Of a DNA stretch of 64,000 nucleotides, positions 10,612 to 20,559 are shown one piece after another. How positions within the stretch are numbered: the stretch's first letter is position 1; each line of letters begins with the position of its first letter. A program made the translations under genes and the position numbers. This DNA comes from Ditylenchus dipsaci. Its lineage: Eukaryota > Nematoda > Chromadorea > Rhabditida > Anguinidae. A model generated the notes under the pieces. The model did not search any database. It was not told where the DNA came from and worked only from the letters and a program-made list of their open reading frames with translations. The DNA is taken from NCBI GenBank assembly GCA_004194705.1, contig SADC01001300.1, forward strand, positions 124,001 through 188,000, given 5' to 3'.

Positions 10612-11357
10612 GCGGAACAAAAAGCTTTCCGCAACAAAAAGTTGAAAAATTTGCACTAAAAATGGCGGCAATTCAAAAATTTTGTATATTTTTATGGACT
10701 GTATCTTATATCGAGTGACATTTTATTGAACGGGATCAAGCTCAGGTGTATCTTATAACGAGGTGTATCTTGTATCGAGTGTATCTTATATAGAGGGTTC
10801 GTTTGCCTTAATTTAGTTCAGACCAACCAAATCTTCTTTAGGTGTATCTTATAACGAGGTTTGACTGTAAAGTTATAATCAAATCATTAAAAAATCAGAG
10901 TCGGCTTTGGGAAACGAACCCCTGTCAACGCGTAAAAGCCCAAGTGCCCGCCCCCTCCAAAGAGTATTTTTCTCTGAGCTTTTTTTCCGTTCCCTTACTT
11001 TTTTTCACCCCAATCCATTGCAATGTGGAGTGTGCTGGTATTTGGCCGCAAAAGCGGCCAGAAACATTCGGTATTGTCGGTGCAAAAAGTGTCAAATAGG
11101 TGAAAAATGAAAAAAGCTGGCTCAGAGAAAAATACTATTTGGAGGGGAGGGTAGTTAGAGATGGCAGATGGCCTATTTCGGGACGGGACGAAAATTTGAA
11201 AAAAAAATTCGGGATGAGACGCCGGGACGGGACAGGGTCGAAAAATTTTCCGAGACAGGGTCCGGGACGAAAAAATGGCCGAATTTGCGTCGGGCGGGAC
11301 GTCCCGTACCGTCTTTTTATCTCAAATTTTTTAGCGGGACAGGACTAAAAATAAATA

Positions 11358-11804
11358 CCGTATTTCCTCTAATAGAGCCCCCTCTCTAATAGAGCCCCCC
11401 CCTTGTTTTTTGACTAGAACTTCAGAGTTAGGGCCATTTTTGATTTACAATTTCAAGATTTTTGGGCATTCGAAAAATAAAGGGTACTGGTGCACAATAT
11501 GCGCCACATTTTTTTTCTTGAAAAATGCCTTGCTCCCCCTGTTGTTTTGAAGGTCCTCCCTGTCCATTGGAGTTATGATAATATTGTGATCATGGTGATT
11601 ATGGTTAACATGATCACCTTGAACATAGTCACCTTCAAAACAACAGGGGGGACCAAGGCATTTTTCAAGAAAAAAAAATGTGGCGCATATTGTGCACCAG
11701 TACCAGAGGTTTATTTTTCAAGATTTTTTTTGAAAAGATTTAATTTCAAGATTTTTGGGCATTCGAAAAATAAAGCCCCCGGGGCTCTATTAGAGGAAAT
11801 ACGG
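11358..11804. mobile_element. pogo-type MITE (CCGTATTT family), word TAATAGAGCCCC
   Basis: CCGTATTTCCTCTAATAGAG at the left and CTCTATTAGAGGAAATACGG at the right, TA on both sides. The word is repeated in tandem at the left (CTCTAATAGAGCCCC). A further palindrome (11486-11705) sits inside. Confidence 0.75.
11486..11705. mobile_element. Palindromic MITE, GTACTGGTGCAC ends
   Basis: Arms of about 100 bp run from TACTGGTGCACAATATGCGC through CCTTG(G)TCCCCCTGTTG to a centre of GATCATGGTGATTATGGTTA repeats. The centre resembles 38186-38250. Innermost of a four-level nest. Confidence 0.65.
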
Positions 11805-11950
11805 TAGTTGTCCGGGACGAGACACCGGGATGGGACAGACTGGATTTTTTTTCGGGACGGAATCCGGGACGGGATATATGCCAAAAAACCTTCGGGACGG
11901 GACGGTACGGGATTACCGTTCCGTCCCGAGGCCATCTCTAAGGGCACTTG

Positions 11951-12335
11951 TGTTCAAATTACTATTATAGCCTAACTAATTTGATTTCTAAAGCAATAAC
12001 GCATTCGAATTTCGGAAACATTGTACCAAAACTTATCGGAGTGACAAATGTTGTCCCGCGCGCATTCGAACATTTGAAAGTTTGAATGTTTCCAGACTAA
12101 TATTCCACTAAAATTTAATAAAAGCACTATCAGCTGCATATAGTGAATATATATCACGAATATATTTAATTTTCGTGCTATGATTATTGACCAACTACAA
12201 GTAAACTAGAAATTAAAGAGAAATTAACTGAATTAACTCGAGAAATTAAAAATTTGAACTAATATATTGTCCGGCAAACCCACCCCTGGTGTCAGCCTTC
12301 CCCTAAGAGGGCTTTGATGAAATGTTGCACACACT
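11951..12335. other. No feature seen
   Basis: AT-rich noncoding sequence between a MITE and the 3' end of the trypsin-like gene. No repeat family or coding frame recognised. Confidence 0.4.
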
Positions 12336-15300
12336 TTATATGTTTTCATTGAAAATCAAACCTCTGAAGGCCTTTCTAATATAGCCAGACGGGATGAAGT
12401 GACAACGCGATGTCCAGCGATTATCCATTTTGTCGAGCGTCTCCTTCAAGGTATCACTCAGATCATGGGTTTCAGCATCGCACTCGACAGCCATGCCAAG
12501 GAATGACCCATTAACAGAGTAGATTCCACCTCCGGAATCGCCAGCCCGCATTCCTCCAGATGCCATTATGCGAAAATTGTCGTCTTCCTAAAAGTGATGG
12601 GCTGAAGTCTCTTATACCGCATGTTTCCAAAAGTGGGTTTTAATCACTTTTCGAGCTTCCTCGGTTGTTATTTGCGTAGAAGAAATGTTTTTAGGTAGCA
12701 GACGGAAATATAAAGAAAAAATTTGACCAAAATTTGACTTTTTGTCCTAGGGGACCAAAGTGAGCCAACCTGAAGGGTATCCAGATACCTCAAAAACATG
12801 GAAGGGGCCAAAAAAAACCCACTCATCTGAAGTCTGATTTTGCTGCATCGTTAACTGCATATTTTTTTTACGAGAAATTTCACAGTTTTTAACGTACAGT
12901 TATCCATGAGCAGTGTTTTCAAAAGTCAAGGTCAAGTTCAAGGTCAAGGTAAAACTTGACTTTAAAACTTCATGTTCGTTTTTCTCGATTTTTAGTAAGG
13001 AAAATGGGTCTGAATTTTTTCCTATCCCTTAAAGTCAAGATTTTGCGCTGAACAAAACGTACTTTTCAGAATAACGATATAATTTTTGCACGATGAGATA
13101 TAGCCTAAAGTCAAGGTAAAATCACCTTGATTTTAGCGAAAGTCAAGGTCAAGGTAAAATCAAGGTGATTTTACCTTGACTTTAGGCTATATCTCATTGT
13201 GCAAAAATTATATCGTTATTCTGAAAAGTACGTTTTGTTCAGCGCAAAATCTTGACTTTAGGGGATAGGAAAAAAAATTCAGACTCATTTTCCTTACTAA
13301 AAATCGAGAAAAACGTCCTTGAAGTTTTAAAGTCAAGTTTTACCTTGACCTTGACTTTTGAAAACACTGTCCATGTGCAAATACTGACTCGGGATAAGTG
13401 GATGTTTTTGCTGAGTCAGGAATATGAAAAAAATTGCGCTATTATTAAATACCAATATGTTATTCTACTAGGGTCAACAGGGATCTACTAGGGTCAACAA
13501 TACTAGGGCGGCGGCTCTCATTTTTGAAAACCCGCGGCGGAGGCAGCGCTTTTTTCGGAAACGTGCAAGTATGATCTTGGGTACGCCTATCTGGGTACCT
13601 TTAACGTATAAGTTTACTAAAAAGAGATGTTTGCTGCCACCAAGATTCGAACCTATGTCCACCAAAAACTTGATGTGTTCAGCACTGCGACCATAAAATT
13701 AACCGATTTGGGAATAGTGTTCCTTGAAAATCCATATGCTCAAACGAAAAAAGAAATTCTAAGCTATCTGTTACAACAAACAAAGGTTTGACACACGCCT
13801 TCTACAGCTGTGATAAGCAAAAAAGAAGTAAAAAAGCGTCACAGAGCTTCACCTCCACAATACTATCTCTATTTGGTATTTGGCATGTGTCTGTCTGTCG
13901 CCACTTTTCTGTTTAAGACCAATTTTTATCCATTTTTTGCAGACTTATGTTGGATATCTTTCCGGAACCCTGAAATTCAACATCTTAGCTATCTTTTAAG
14001 CACAAATTCCAGAAATTGAGTAAGCTCTAAAAAAAGTTTTTAAGTCCCTTCAAATCGGAGATGGTGGATTTCAGCGTGGACTTTAGGTGGATTTCGTGTT
14101 CAAGTTTGATTTTCTGCCAATTTTTGAAAATTTATGCCAAATATCTTTTCGGAACTCTTAAATTTAACATCTTAGCTATCTTTTGAGCAAAAAACCGAAA
14201 AAGTTTGGTGGTTCTGAAAAAAGTTTTTAAGTGCCTCCAAATCGGAGATGTTGCATTCTGGCCTGGATTTTGGGTGGATTTTCGTGTTCAAGCCTAATTT
14301 TCTGTCAACTTTTGTGAACTTATGATGGATATCTTTCCGGTACCCTGAAATTCATCATCTTGCTTTTTTAAAAGCAAAACACCCGAAAATTGAAGAGGCT
14401 CCAAAAAAAGTTTTTAAGTCGCTCCAAATCGGAGATGGTGGTTTCAGCCTGGAGTTTAGGTGGATTTCGTGTTCAACTTTGATTTTGAGTCAATTTTTGT
14501 GAACTTTTGCCGGATATCTTTCCGGAAATCTTAAGTTCAAGATCTCAACTTTCCTTTTAGCACAAAGTTATAAAATTGAATGGGCTCTAATAAAAATTGT
14601 AAAGTCCCTTCAAATTAGAAGTGGTGGATTTAGCCTGGATTTTGGTGGATTTTAATGTTCGAGCCTGGGAAGGGGGTACCTAAGAGTAGGGTAGCAAGAA
14701 GGGAGGTAACCAGGAGGAGGTACCAAGGAGGAGAATTATTATTTACGTAATTTTGAAAATTTGATAGTGGTGCCGATAGGCGCCTGTTGCCCCTAGTATT
14801 TAGATACTTGGCTCAAAAACTATTATTTGGGTGTACACTATATGACAGTAATATCCATCCGACCAAACAGCTAATATTTACCAGTTTTTTTTGCAAAATC
14901 CAAAAAAAAGCTTTGAGAAAAAATGTTTTTCCAAAAAACGGTATTATTTTTCACGGGATTTTCTTCAGAGATCAGGATTTTTCAAATTGTCGTAGATATT
15001 TAGTCAAGCCTACTTTATTTGATACATGCCTTGGAAAAAAGACCTACTATAGCTGAAGTTATGACCCCGTGAGTGATTGCGAGACTAGATTGTCGATCAG
15101 TGACTGACAGACCAAGCTGGACATATGTTTCTCCACATTGAGAAATCCTGATATATGGTTTGCCGTTGCAGAGATCCACTTCACTTTGAAGGAGCACAGA
15201 GTCCAGGTGCTCGTCAATGCCAACCACTTTCATCTCGATAGAAGATTGCTTGTCGGGGAAGCAGTAGGGTGAATCCAGATGAGGCGACACAACAAAGGCA

Positions 15301-15448
15301 TCTCCCACCTTCAAAGTCAGATGTTCACGGTGACGATAAGTCACGGCTGTTCTCTTGGAAACCACAGTGACACAGCGGTCGTCGGGAGAACGCAGCAGGT
15401 ACTGCAGGACATCTTGCTTCCAGTAAATTACTCCATTCATACTTTCAG
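12336..15448 (-). CDS. Trypsin-like peptidase, nematode-type (two exons visible)
   Basis: Exon A (15448-15048, after ACATTTTCAG, ending at ATA|GTAGGT) and exon B (12587-12336, after ACTTTTAG, ending in TAA) join in phase 0. In exon A, RTAVTYRHREH near residue 40 supplies the likely catalytic His and DEHLDSVLLQSE the Asp; GETYVQLGLSVT and THGVITSAI follow. Exon B gives ASGGMRAGDSGGGIYS with the nucleophile Ser, then GSFLGMAVECDAE and a helical end. The order His-Asp-GDSGG is that of a chymotrypsin-fold peptidase. The TYRH and GDSGGG style recalls trypsin-like proteins of nematodes (from memory). An upstream exon with the start codon is needed and was not located. The 2.46-kb intron holds a Helitron, a word-repeat element and a tRNA-like repeat. 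Confidence 0.75.
12911..13369. mobile_element. hAT-like foldback, word TCAAGGTCAAGG
   Basis: CAGTGTTTTCAAAAGTCAAG at the left, with its complement at the right ending AAAACACTG. The octamers TCCATGAG and TCCATGTG flank it (7 of 8). Two long arms (from 12911 and to 13369) are near copies of each other around a centre rich in AAGTCAAGGTAAAATC. Inside the trypsin-like gene's intron. Confidence 0.75.
13590..13700 (-). repeat. tRNA-like SINE fragment
   Basis: On the minus strand TGGTCGCAGTGCTGAACAC resembles an A box and GGTTCGAATCTTGG a B box, about 45 bp apart. The remainder does not fold as an obvious tRNA, so it is called a SINE or tRNA pseudogene. A short direct duplication CTACTAGGGTCAACA is nearby at 13468-13500. 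Confidence 0.45.
13866..14796 (+). mobile_element. Non-autonomous Helitron
   Basis: Starts TCTCTATTTGGTATTTGG after an A, and ends with a small stem (GATAGGCGCC..) then CTAG before a T, matching Helitron termini (5'-TC, hairpin, CTRR-3', insertion between A and T). The interior is a tandem repeat of about 187 bp. Related 5' ends: 27023, 30328, 38725, 41310. Confidence 0.75.
13912..14640. repeat. Minisatellite, about 187-bp unit, four copies
   Basis: The landmark GGAACCCTGAAATTCAACAT recurs in diverged form at 13963, 14151, 14338 and 14523 (spacing 188, 187 and 185). Each unit also has AAAAAAGTTTTTAAGT and AATCGGAGATGGTGG. A single unit is present in the Helitron at 27023. Confidence 0.8.
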
Positions 15449-15513
15449 CTGAAAATGTTTTTTTTAAATATGAATAGCAAAATTGCATTCACCCTAAATT
15501 TTTTTGGCAAATA

Positions 15514-15941
15514 CAGTCAAATCTCGATTTAGTGGCACCCCAAAAGTTCGTTCCCGCCTACGGTCCGACACTTTTTTTAATCCAATTTTCGAAATACTTT
15601 ATCGATTCTGTTAGCACAGTCTGGTCGCAAATATCGTAAGGATCCCGATTTTACCGATTGTTTTTGAAAAGTAAACAAATTTTGGGTTGAAAAAGTGAAA
15701 CCTCGATATAGTGGCACCCCTTTTTTGAAAACAGGTGCCACTATATCGAGGTTTTACTTTTTTACCCCAAAATTTGTTTACTTTTCAAAAAACGATCGGC
15801 GAAATCGGAATCCTCACGATATTTGCGACCAGACTGTCATAACAGAATCGATAAAATATTTTGAAAATTGGGTTAAAAAAAGTGTCGGACCCTAGGCGGG
15901 AACGAACTTTTGGGGGGTGCCACTAAATCGAGGTTTGACTG
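15514..15941. mobile_element. pogo-type MITE (CAGTCAA family), word TAGTGGCACC
   Basis: CAGTCAAATCTCGATTTAGT at the left and its complement at the right, TA on both sides. A second copy of the word pair (CCTCGATATAGTGGCACC and complement) lies at the centre. Body motifs AGTTCGTTCCCGCCTA, GGTCCGACACTTTTT and GACCAGACTGTC recur in 18115, 19371 and 28843. Confidence 0.85.
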
Positions 15942-15945
15942 TATA

Positions 15946-16178
15946 CAGTATATCTTCTAATAAGTCCCCATGGGGCCTAATTTTGAACCTTCCGAAAAAC
16001 AGGAAAATTTTGCGGTTGATGTCGAAAATTTTAGGTGCTCGACCAAAATCACAAAAGTGGAATCTGTAGAGCTCGTGGGAGATAAGAAAACATTACAAAT
16101 AGATTTGCGAAATGTTCGCTCTAGGCTAAGATATAGGTGCTCAAAGTCGAAGGTGCGGCCTTATTAGAAAATATACGG
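15946..16178. mobile_element. pogo-type MITE (CCGTATTT family), word AAGTCCCCATGGGGCC
   Basis: Left end CAGTATATCTTCTAATAAG and right end TTATTAGAAAATATACGG. The interior (TGGAATCTGTAGAGCTCGTG, GCTAAGATATAGGTGCTC) matches the 1737 and 10236 copies, but the word is different. It begins right after the TA that ends the preceding MITE. Confidence 0.75.
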
Positions 16179-16766
16179 TTTTCCGACTTTTTTTTGAAAA
16201 CATAAATAAATTCTTTTAAAAGGGTATTCATAAAAAGAGAAATTTATCAAAAACAGCATTTATAAAAGAATTGACCCTAGTAGCGAATACCCCCCCTCCA
16301 AGAATTTTCACTTTTTTACTTTAGTAAAAAGTACCCAAATTTATGTCGCAGACCCCAGAAAATATGCGTAGACTCTTTATTAGTCACAACTTCCGTACGC
16401 TGGCCTACCCCAAGCCTAAGGGCTAAGCCTAAACTTATTGTTTGCAAGCGTAGTTACAGCAATTTTATAAGGTCGGATTCTCGGGGGGGGGGGGGATTTA
16501 TTCGCCACTAGCGCCGAAAAACCGAGTAAATCTAAAAAGTACAGGGTGACACGAAAATTTATCACCAGCATTTTCAAAAAGTTGGCGTAGATTAGACTTG
16601 TGCCGAAACTTTTTTGAGTCAAATTCGGAATTTCCAAATATTTTCGTAATTTTCACAATTTTTTCGGTGATCTTTGGTAGCATTCTACACAATATCAAAT
16701 TCTGCGTTAGACGGACGAAAAACATTGTCTTAAATGCTTTATAACTTAAAAAATTGTCTTTTCAAG
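16179..16766. other. No gene recognised
   Basis: Short inverted stretches (16195-16275), a G run at 16485-16495 and a TACAGGGTGAC motif at 16541. No coding frame convinces. Confidence 0.35.
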
Positions 16767-16998
16767 GGGCATACCAGCGCGTTACACTGAAAATTAATTC
16801 AGGGACCAGCAGTTTTTCAAAAATCGTCCTTGTTTTAACTCAAATCTGATATTTATGACATTATACTACTTTTGAAAAGTAGGTAGAAGTATTTAGTCAG
16901 ATTAGGTACAAGGCTTATAGAAAATAGTCACGTGAGAAAAAGAAATTGCTAATACTCGCCTTAATTTACAGTGTAACATGCTGGTATGCTCCTTTAAC
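16767..16998. mobile_element. MITE, GCATACCAGC..TTACACTG ends
   Basis: GGCATACCAGCGCGTTACAC at the left; GTGTAACATGCTGGTATGC at the right. The interior TTTTGAAAAGTAGGTAGAAG recurs inverted in the copies at 8686-8910 and 61894-62127. Confidence 0.7.
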
Positions 16999-17073
16999 AA
17001 AAAACCTTGCAGGTATAGTTTGATTCCGTGAAAGAAGGCCAACTAAAAATAAACACGTTATTCAATAATTTGG

Positions 17074-17336
17074 CTAGCTAAGCTCTGCCTTCTCCTCCAT
17101 AGTATCGCATCCCAGGGATGTGGCAAGATAGGAGAACTCCTTCATTGTCATCTGATCCAGGTGTCCAAGGTAGGATGGCTTCATTTTCTCGCGCACAAAT
17201 AGGACAGCACAACTTTTGGACTTAGCATCAGTGAAATTGCAAAACTTTGTGAAAAAATTTCGCCATTTTTCTCAAAATAATTTGTATGCTTGTCTAAGAA
17301 AGTCGTGAGCAACTTACCATGGTCCCAGTCAGACAT
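17074..17336 (-). CDS. Small SAM-domain-like protein, 71 residues
   Basis: Exon 1 (17336-17318) encodes MSDWDH up to CATG|GTAAGT. A 47-bp intron leads to exon 2 (17270-17074) after TATTTTGAG, ending in TAG. The joined frame continues E-K-W-RNFFTKFCNFTD, then AVLFVREKMKPSYLGHLDQM and TSLGCDTMEEKAEL. Spacing of W..FF, A..F, L..L and LGC resembles a sterile alpha motif (SAM), a helical interaction domain. The protein would be little more than that domain. An alternative acceptor (GATGCTAAG) gives a different 53-residue frame with CPIC and looks less likely. Domain call made by eye. Confidence 0.45.
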
Positions 17337-17482
17337 GGTTGGAGTTTGAAATATTTAACTGAATTTTTTCAAATAATTGTATAAGTGAAAAATCTCGTCA
17401 TTTCGCAACAAATCTAGCATGATTTGATCTTGTCTAGAAAAAAGCTTTTTTTTTGACTTAGTCTTTACTTTTAGAATTTTTT

Positions 17483-17992
17483 GGCGCTACTGTAATATAA
17501 CCCCCACCCAAAATCGAAAATTTTTTAGTCTCCTCGTTTTCATTGTTTGTCCAGACTGAGACTAAATTTGACCCCCTCCTCCAAAAAAGCACCCTAGTTG
17601 CTTTTTCACCGAATAGCATTTCCCTTCGTTCTACAAGGCCGGGCCAGAAGCCCAGAATCCAAAATTTTAGCCCAGCACTCATAAAGTGCTAGGGCAAGGT
17701 GTAAACCCGCGGGGTCCACCCCGCTGATCTGCAAAAGTACTCATACTTATGCCTGCACCACAAGTTCCTGGGTTTGAAAGTACCCTTAGACGCTTAGAAA
17801 ATTAATACTCTAAGGAACCCAACCATCTCGAAAAGTGGCCCCTGTATTATTCCCTTCCCCTCCCAATACAGCCCGCAATCCCATTTAAATTGCTTTTCTG
17901 GTCTTTTTATAGCGAAATTATTGTTTAAAAATGGTTTTTGACCATCCCTAAAAAAGTCGGTTTTGGGGGGGGGGTTATATTACAGTAGCGCC
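17483..17992. mobile_element. MITE, GGCGCTACTGTAATATA ends
   Basis: GGCGCTACTGTAATATAACC at the left; GGTTATATTACAGTAGCGCC at the right. The interior from 17560 is nearly identical to 44325-44720, including GGGGTCCACCCCGCTGATCT. Further members: 27594-27830, 44107-44790. Confidence 0.75.
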
Positions 17993-17994
17993 AA

Positions 17995-18112
17995 AATGTC
18001 GTATTTCAGTAAAAGTCAAGGAAAAATATATCTTCAAATCGGAATCGAACCGACGACCAACATTCACAGTACTCCAACGCTTTACCACTGAACCACCTAT
18101 ACTATTAGGTAG
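17995..18112 (-). repeat. tRNA-derived SINE, family B
   Basis: On the minus strand GGTTCAGTGGTAAAGCGTTG is an excellent A box and CGGTTCGATTCCGAT a B box. The tail TTTACTGAAATACGACATTT matches 35870-35910. The MITE at 17483-17992 abuts its tail. Confidence 0.7.
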
Positions 18113-18266
18113 TACAGTCGCCTCTCGATATAGTGACACCCATTTTTGAAAAATGGGTGTCACTATATCGAGAGGCGCGGGTCTTTTCGACAAAACTTTT
18201 GTCATTACCAAAAACGACCAGTGAAATCGGAATCCTTGCGATTTTTCGCACGTGACTGACGAATCA

Positions 18267-19049
18267 GGCTAGGGAAGATTGCTAAAACGAAAATTGCCAA
18301 AAACGAGAATTGCCGATAATGAAAACTGCCAAAACGAAAACTGCCAAAACGAAAATTGCGATGACAAATAAAAGTTTAGTGAACACGAACATATACCACT
18401 CAGTTTCACATAACGTACCCTTCATTTATCCATTCGTTTGTTTTGGCTAAAGGAAAATGACTAAAGTGACGCTCCAATATAGTGACACTCCAGTATAGTG
18501 CAGGGCTGTAAAAACATCCGGAAGATACATCCGGATGTGGATGTATACATCCGAAACATCCACATCCGGCGGATGTGGATGTGGATGTTGGATGTCAAAA
18601 ATGTTTGGGTCGGATGTCGGATGTGGATGTCAATAAATTTTCAGGTCGGATGTCAGCGGATGTTTTCATTGATTTTACATGGATTTTTCGGATGTTTCGG
18701 ATGTCAAAAATTTCACATCCGGATTTCGGATGTGGATGTTGGATGTCGAAAATTTTTGGGTCGGATGTCGGATGTGGATGTCAAAATTTTTTTAGGCCGG
18801 ATGTGGATGTGGATGTAGGATGTCAAAAATAAAAAAATTACAGCCCTGGTATAGTGATACTCCAATGCAGGCCCCAAGGGGTGTGGCTATACCGAGGTTT
18901 GAGTGTATACGCTTTTCACACATAACACTTTTTTATTTCGTTTGTTGCACTAAAAGCAAATGTCGTTTTGGCAATTTTCGTTTTTGGCAATTTTCGTTTT
19001 GGGAAATCCTACGTTTGGCAATTTCGGTTTTGGCAATCTTCCCCTAGCC
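18267..19049. mobile_element. Foldback element, word AAAACGAAAATTGCC, 8-bp duplication
   Basis: GGCTAGGGAAGATTGCTAAA at the left; TTTTGGCAATCTTCCCCTAG then CC at the right. The octamer ACGAATCA is exact on both sides (18259-18266, 19050-19057). Both arms are runs of the word. It contains pogo-like word sequence and the hAT-like element 18501-18848. Confidence 0.8.
18501..18848. mobile_element. hAT-like element, word GGATGTGGATGTC
   Basis: CAGGGCTGTAAAAACATCCG at the left; TTACAGCCCTG at the right; exact 8-bp duplication GTATAGTG (18493-18500 and 18849-18856). The interior is almost only GGATGTGGATGTC variants and ACATCCGGATG. Apparent reading frames here are produced by the repeat. Confidence 0.85.
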
Positions 19050-19204
19050 ACGAATCACTTTTGGCAAAAGTCTTCAAAAAAAGGAGGTAAAAAAGTGTCG
19101 GACCCTAGGCGGAAACGAACTTGAGAGGGTGTCATTATGTCTAGAGGCGACTGTAGAACTGTTTCTCATTATATATTGCCGGAAAAGTACTCAACAATTT
19201 GTAT

Positions 19205-19290
19205 TTCAAAAATTTTTTTTTTTGACTTTCACTGGTACCCGCCTTTCAAAATATTCCCATCGGCGACGAGCATGTCCCTTTAATTTTAAA
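19205..19290 (+). repeat. SINE B tail fragment
   Basis: TGGTACCCGCCTTTCAAAAT then CCCATCGGCGACGAGCATG, the tail and terminal module of SINE B as in 20690-20720 and 48420-48460. The tRNA-like head is missing. Confidence 0.6.
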
Positions 19291-19370
19291 TGTCACAGTG
19301 TATTTAAGTAACAAAAAATTATATTGTCCACGCAAGGTATTTAAATTTTTTCCCCATACAGACATCACTA

Positions 19371-19795
19371 CAGTCGACTCTCCCAATAATGAACCCCCTG
19401 AAAGTTCGTTCCCACCTGGGTCCGACACTTTTTTTAGCCTGATTTTTTAAAATTTTTCCTAGTTCTGTTTTGACAGTCTGGTCCTAAATATCGTAAGGAT
19501 TCCGATTTTACCGATCGTTTTCAGAAATCCAAAATTTTTTCCTCTAAAAAAGCAAAAACTCGATTTAAGGACAGGCTTTTTCAAAAATCCCTCTCCTTAA
19601 ATCGAGATTTTGCTTTTTTAGAGAAAAAGATTTTGGATTTCTGAAAAACGATCGGTAAAATCGGAATCCTTACGATATTTGGGACCAGACTGTCAGAACA
19701 GAACTAGGAGAAAATTTAAAAAATCAGGCTAAAAAAGTGTCGGACCCAAGGTGGGAACAAACTTTTTGGGGGTTCGTTATTGAGAGAGTCGACTG
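19371..19795. mobile_element. pogo-type MITE (CAGTCAA family), word AATAATGAACCCC
   Basis: CAGTCGACTCTCCCAATAAT at the left; TTATTGAGAGAGTCGACTG at the right; TA flanks. Its body (AGTTCGTTCCCACC, GGTCCGACAC, CAGACTGTCAGAACAG) is that of 15514 with another word. An inner pair uses CTCGATTTAAGGACAGG, a third word. Confidence 0.85.
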
Positions 19796-20094
19796 TATTT
19801 AGAATTTTCATGGTAAACGTGATAGATGTACAAGATGAGCCATTAAAATAGGGATTGTATTCAAGAATATACTGCGCACTCTGTTTGAAACTTGCAAGTG
19901 TGGAATCTGTTTGTAAATTTTAATTTTTTTCTTCATATATATATAAGAGATAAGATAAATTTGTGATAACATCCGAGGTTCGGCGAAGAATTTTTCACTT
20001 TACATTTATTTATAGGCTGTGTTCTACTATTTTGTATTTTTGTGTTATTTTATTATATTGTCTTAAATTGCTTTAAAAGTTTTGTTATAGCGCG

Positions 20095-20430
20095 TTACAA
20101 GGCCGATTTCAAATTAGCAAAAGGCGGACCAGGTATTTTCAAATGAGAATTATTTTTAAATACGAATTTGACATTTTTTGTTTGAAACCCGACCACCTTC
20201 GCACTACGTCGGCGCTTTGCCACTGAGCTACAGAGTCTTGCAGAGTGTTTTTCTATTACTAATTCCTCTTTACAAAATGCCAAATTTGTATTAAAAATTT
20301 TTTTTTTTTGAAAATATCTGGTCCCCGTTTCAAATTTAAGGTCCTTCTTGTCGCCGATGGGAATATTTCGAAAGGCGGCTACCAGGTTAAATAAAAAAAA
20401 AATATTTCGAATTTTTTTGAGCAACCTAAT
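20095..20430 (-). repeat. SINE B copy with inverted terminal modules
   Basis: On the minus strand GTAGCTCAGTGGCAAAGCG is a textbook A box and GGTCGGGTTTCAAAC a B box. GGACCAGGTATTTTC (left) and GAAAATATCTGGTCC (right) form inverted repeats around the tRNA-like core. The right side carries GTCGCCGATGGGAATATT. Confidence 0.65.
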
Positions 20431-20559
20431 AATATCAAGTAATCAAGAACACGAAAGATCAGCACACTCCACATTGCAAGGAGTTAGGGTTTTCTGAATA
20501 TGTACACCCTGTTTGACGGCTAGAAAACTCATACTTTTCCGAGGGGGGGGGAATAGGAT

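Larger units (their letters stand above)
10148..10867. mobile_element. pogo-type MITE (CAGTCAA family), word TATAAGATACACC
   Basis: Begins CAGTCAAACCTCGTTATAAG and ends with its complement, both next to TA. The word GTATCTTATA(ACGAGG) is repeated at several internal sites (10206, 10746, 10770, 10843). It carries a nested CCGTATTT MITE (10236-10486) and a hairpin array (10487-10611). Confidence 0.75.
11156..11940. mobile_element. hAT-like non-autonomous element, word GGGACGGGAC
   Basis: TAGAGATGGCAGATGGCC at the left and GGCCATCTCTA at the right. The octamers AGGGTAGT and AGGGCACT flank it (6 of 8). The interior is dense with GGGACGGGAC and its complement. A sister copy is at 47879-48326. A pogo-type MITE is nested in the centre. 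Confidence 0.7.
10941..11950. mobile_element. MITE with CAAGTGCCC ends, split by a hAT-like insertion
   Basis: The left arm (CAAGTGCCCGCCCCCTCC, AGTATTTTTCTCTGAGC) is complementary to 11117-11147 plus 11941-11950. The right arm becomes continuous when the element at 11156-11940 and one 8-bp duplication are removed. Confidence 0.65.
18115..19153. mobile_element. pogo-type MITE (CAGTCAA family), word TATAGTGACACC, with nested insertions
   Basis: CAGTCGCCTCTCGATATAGT at the left; CTAGAGGCGACTG at the right, TA flanks. The body after the left end (AAACGACCAGTGAAATCGG) and before the right end (GTGTCGGACCCTAGGCGG) matches sister copies. Between them sits the element 18267-19049. Confidence 0.75.

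Noticed and set aside
18030..18110. Functional tRNA genes at the A/B-box sites (also 4787, 20215, 35815, 35960)
   Set aside because: The boxes are good but no complete cloverleaf with acceptor stem was found, and the same units recur with shared tails, so they are SINEs.
18498..18832. Open frames with DVDVGC repeats
   Set aside because: Produced by the GGATGTGGATGTC word inside a hAT-like element with exact 8-bp duplication; both overlapping frames are open for the same reason.
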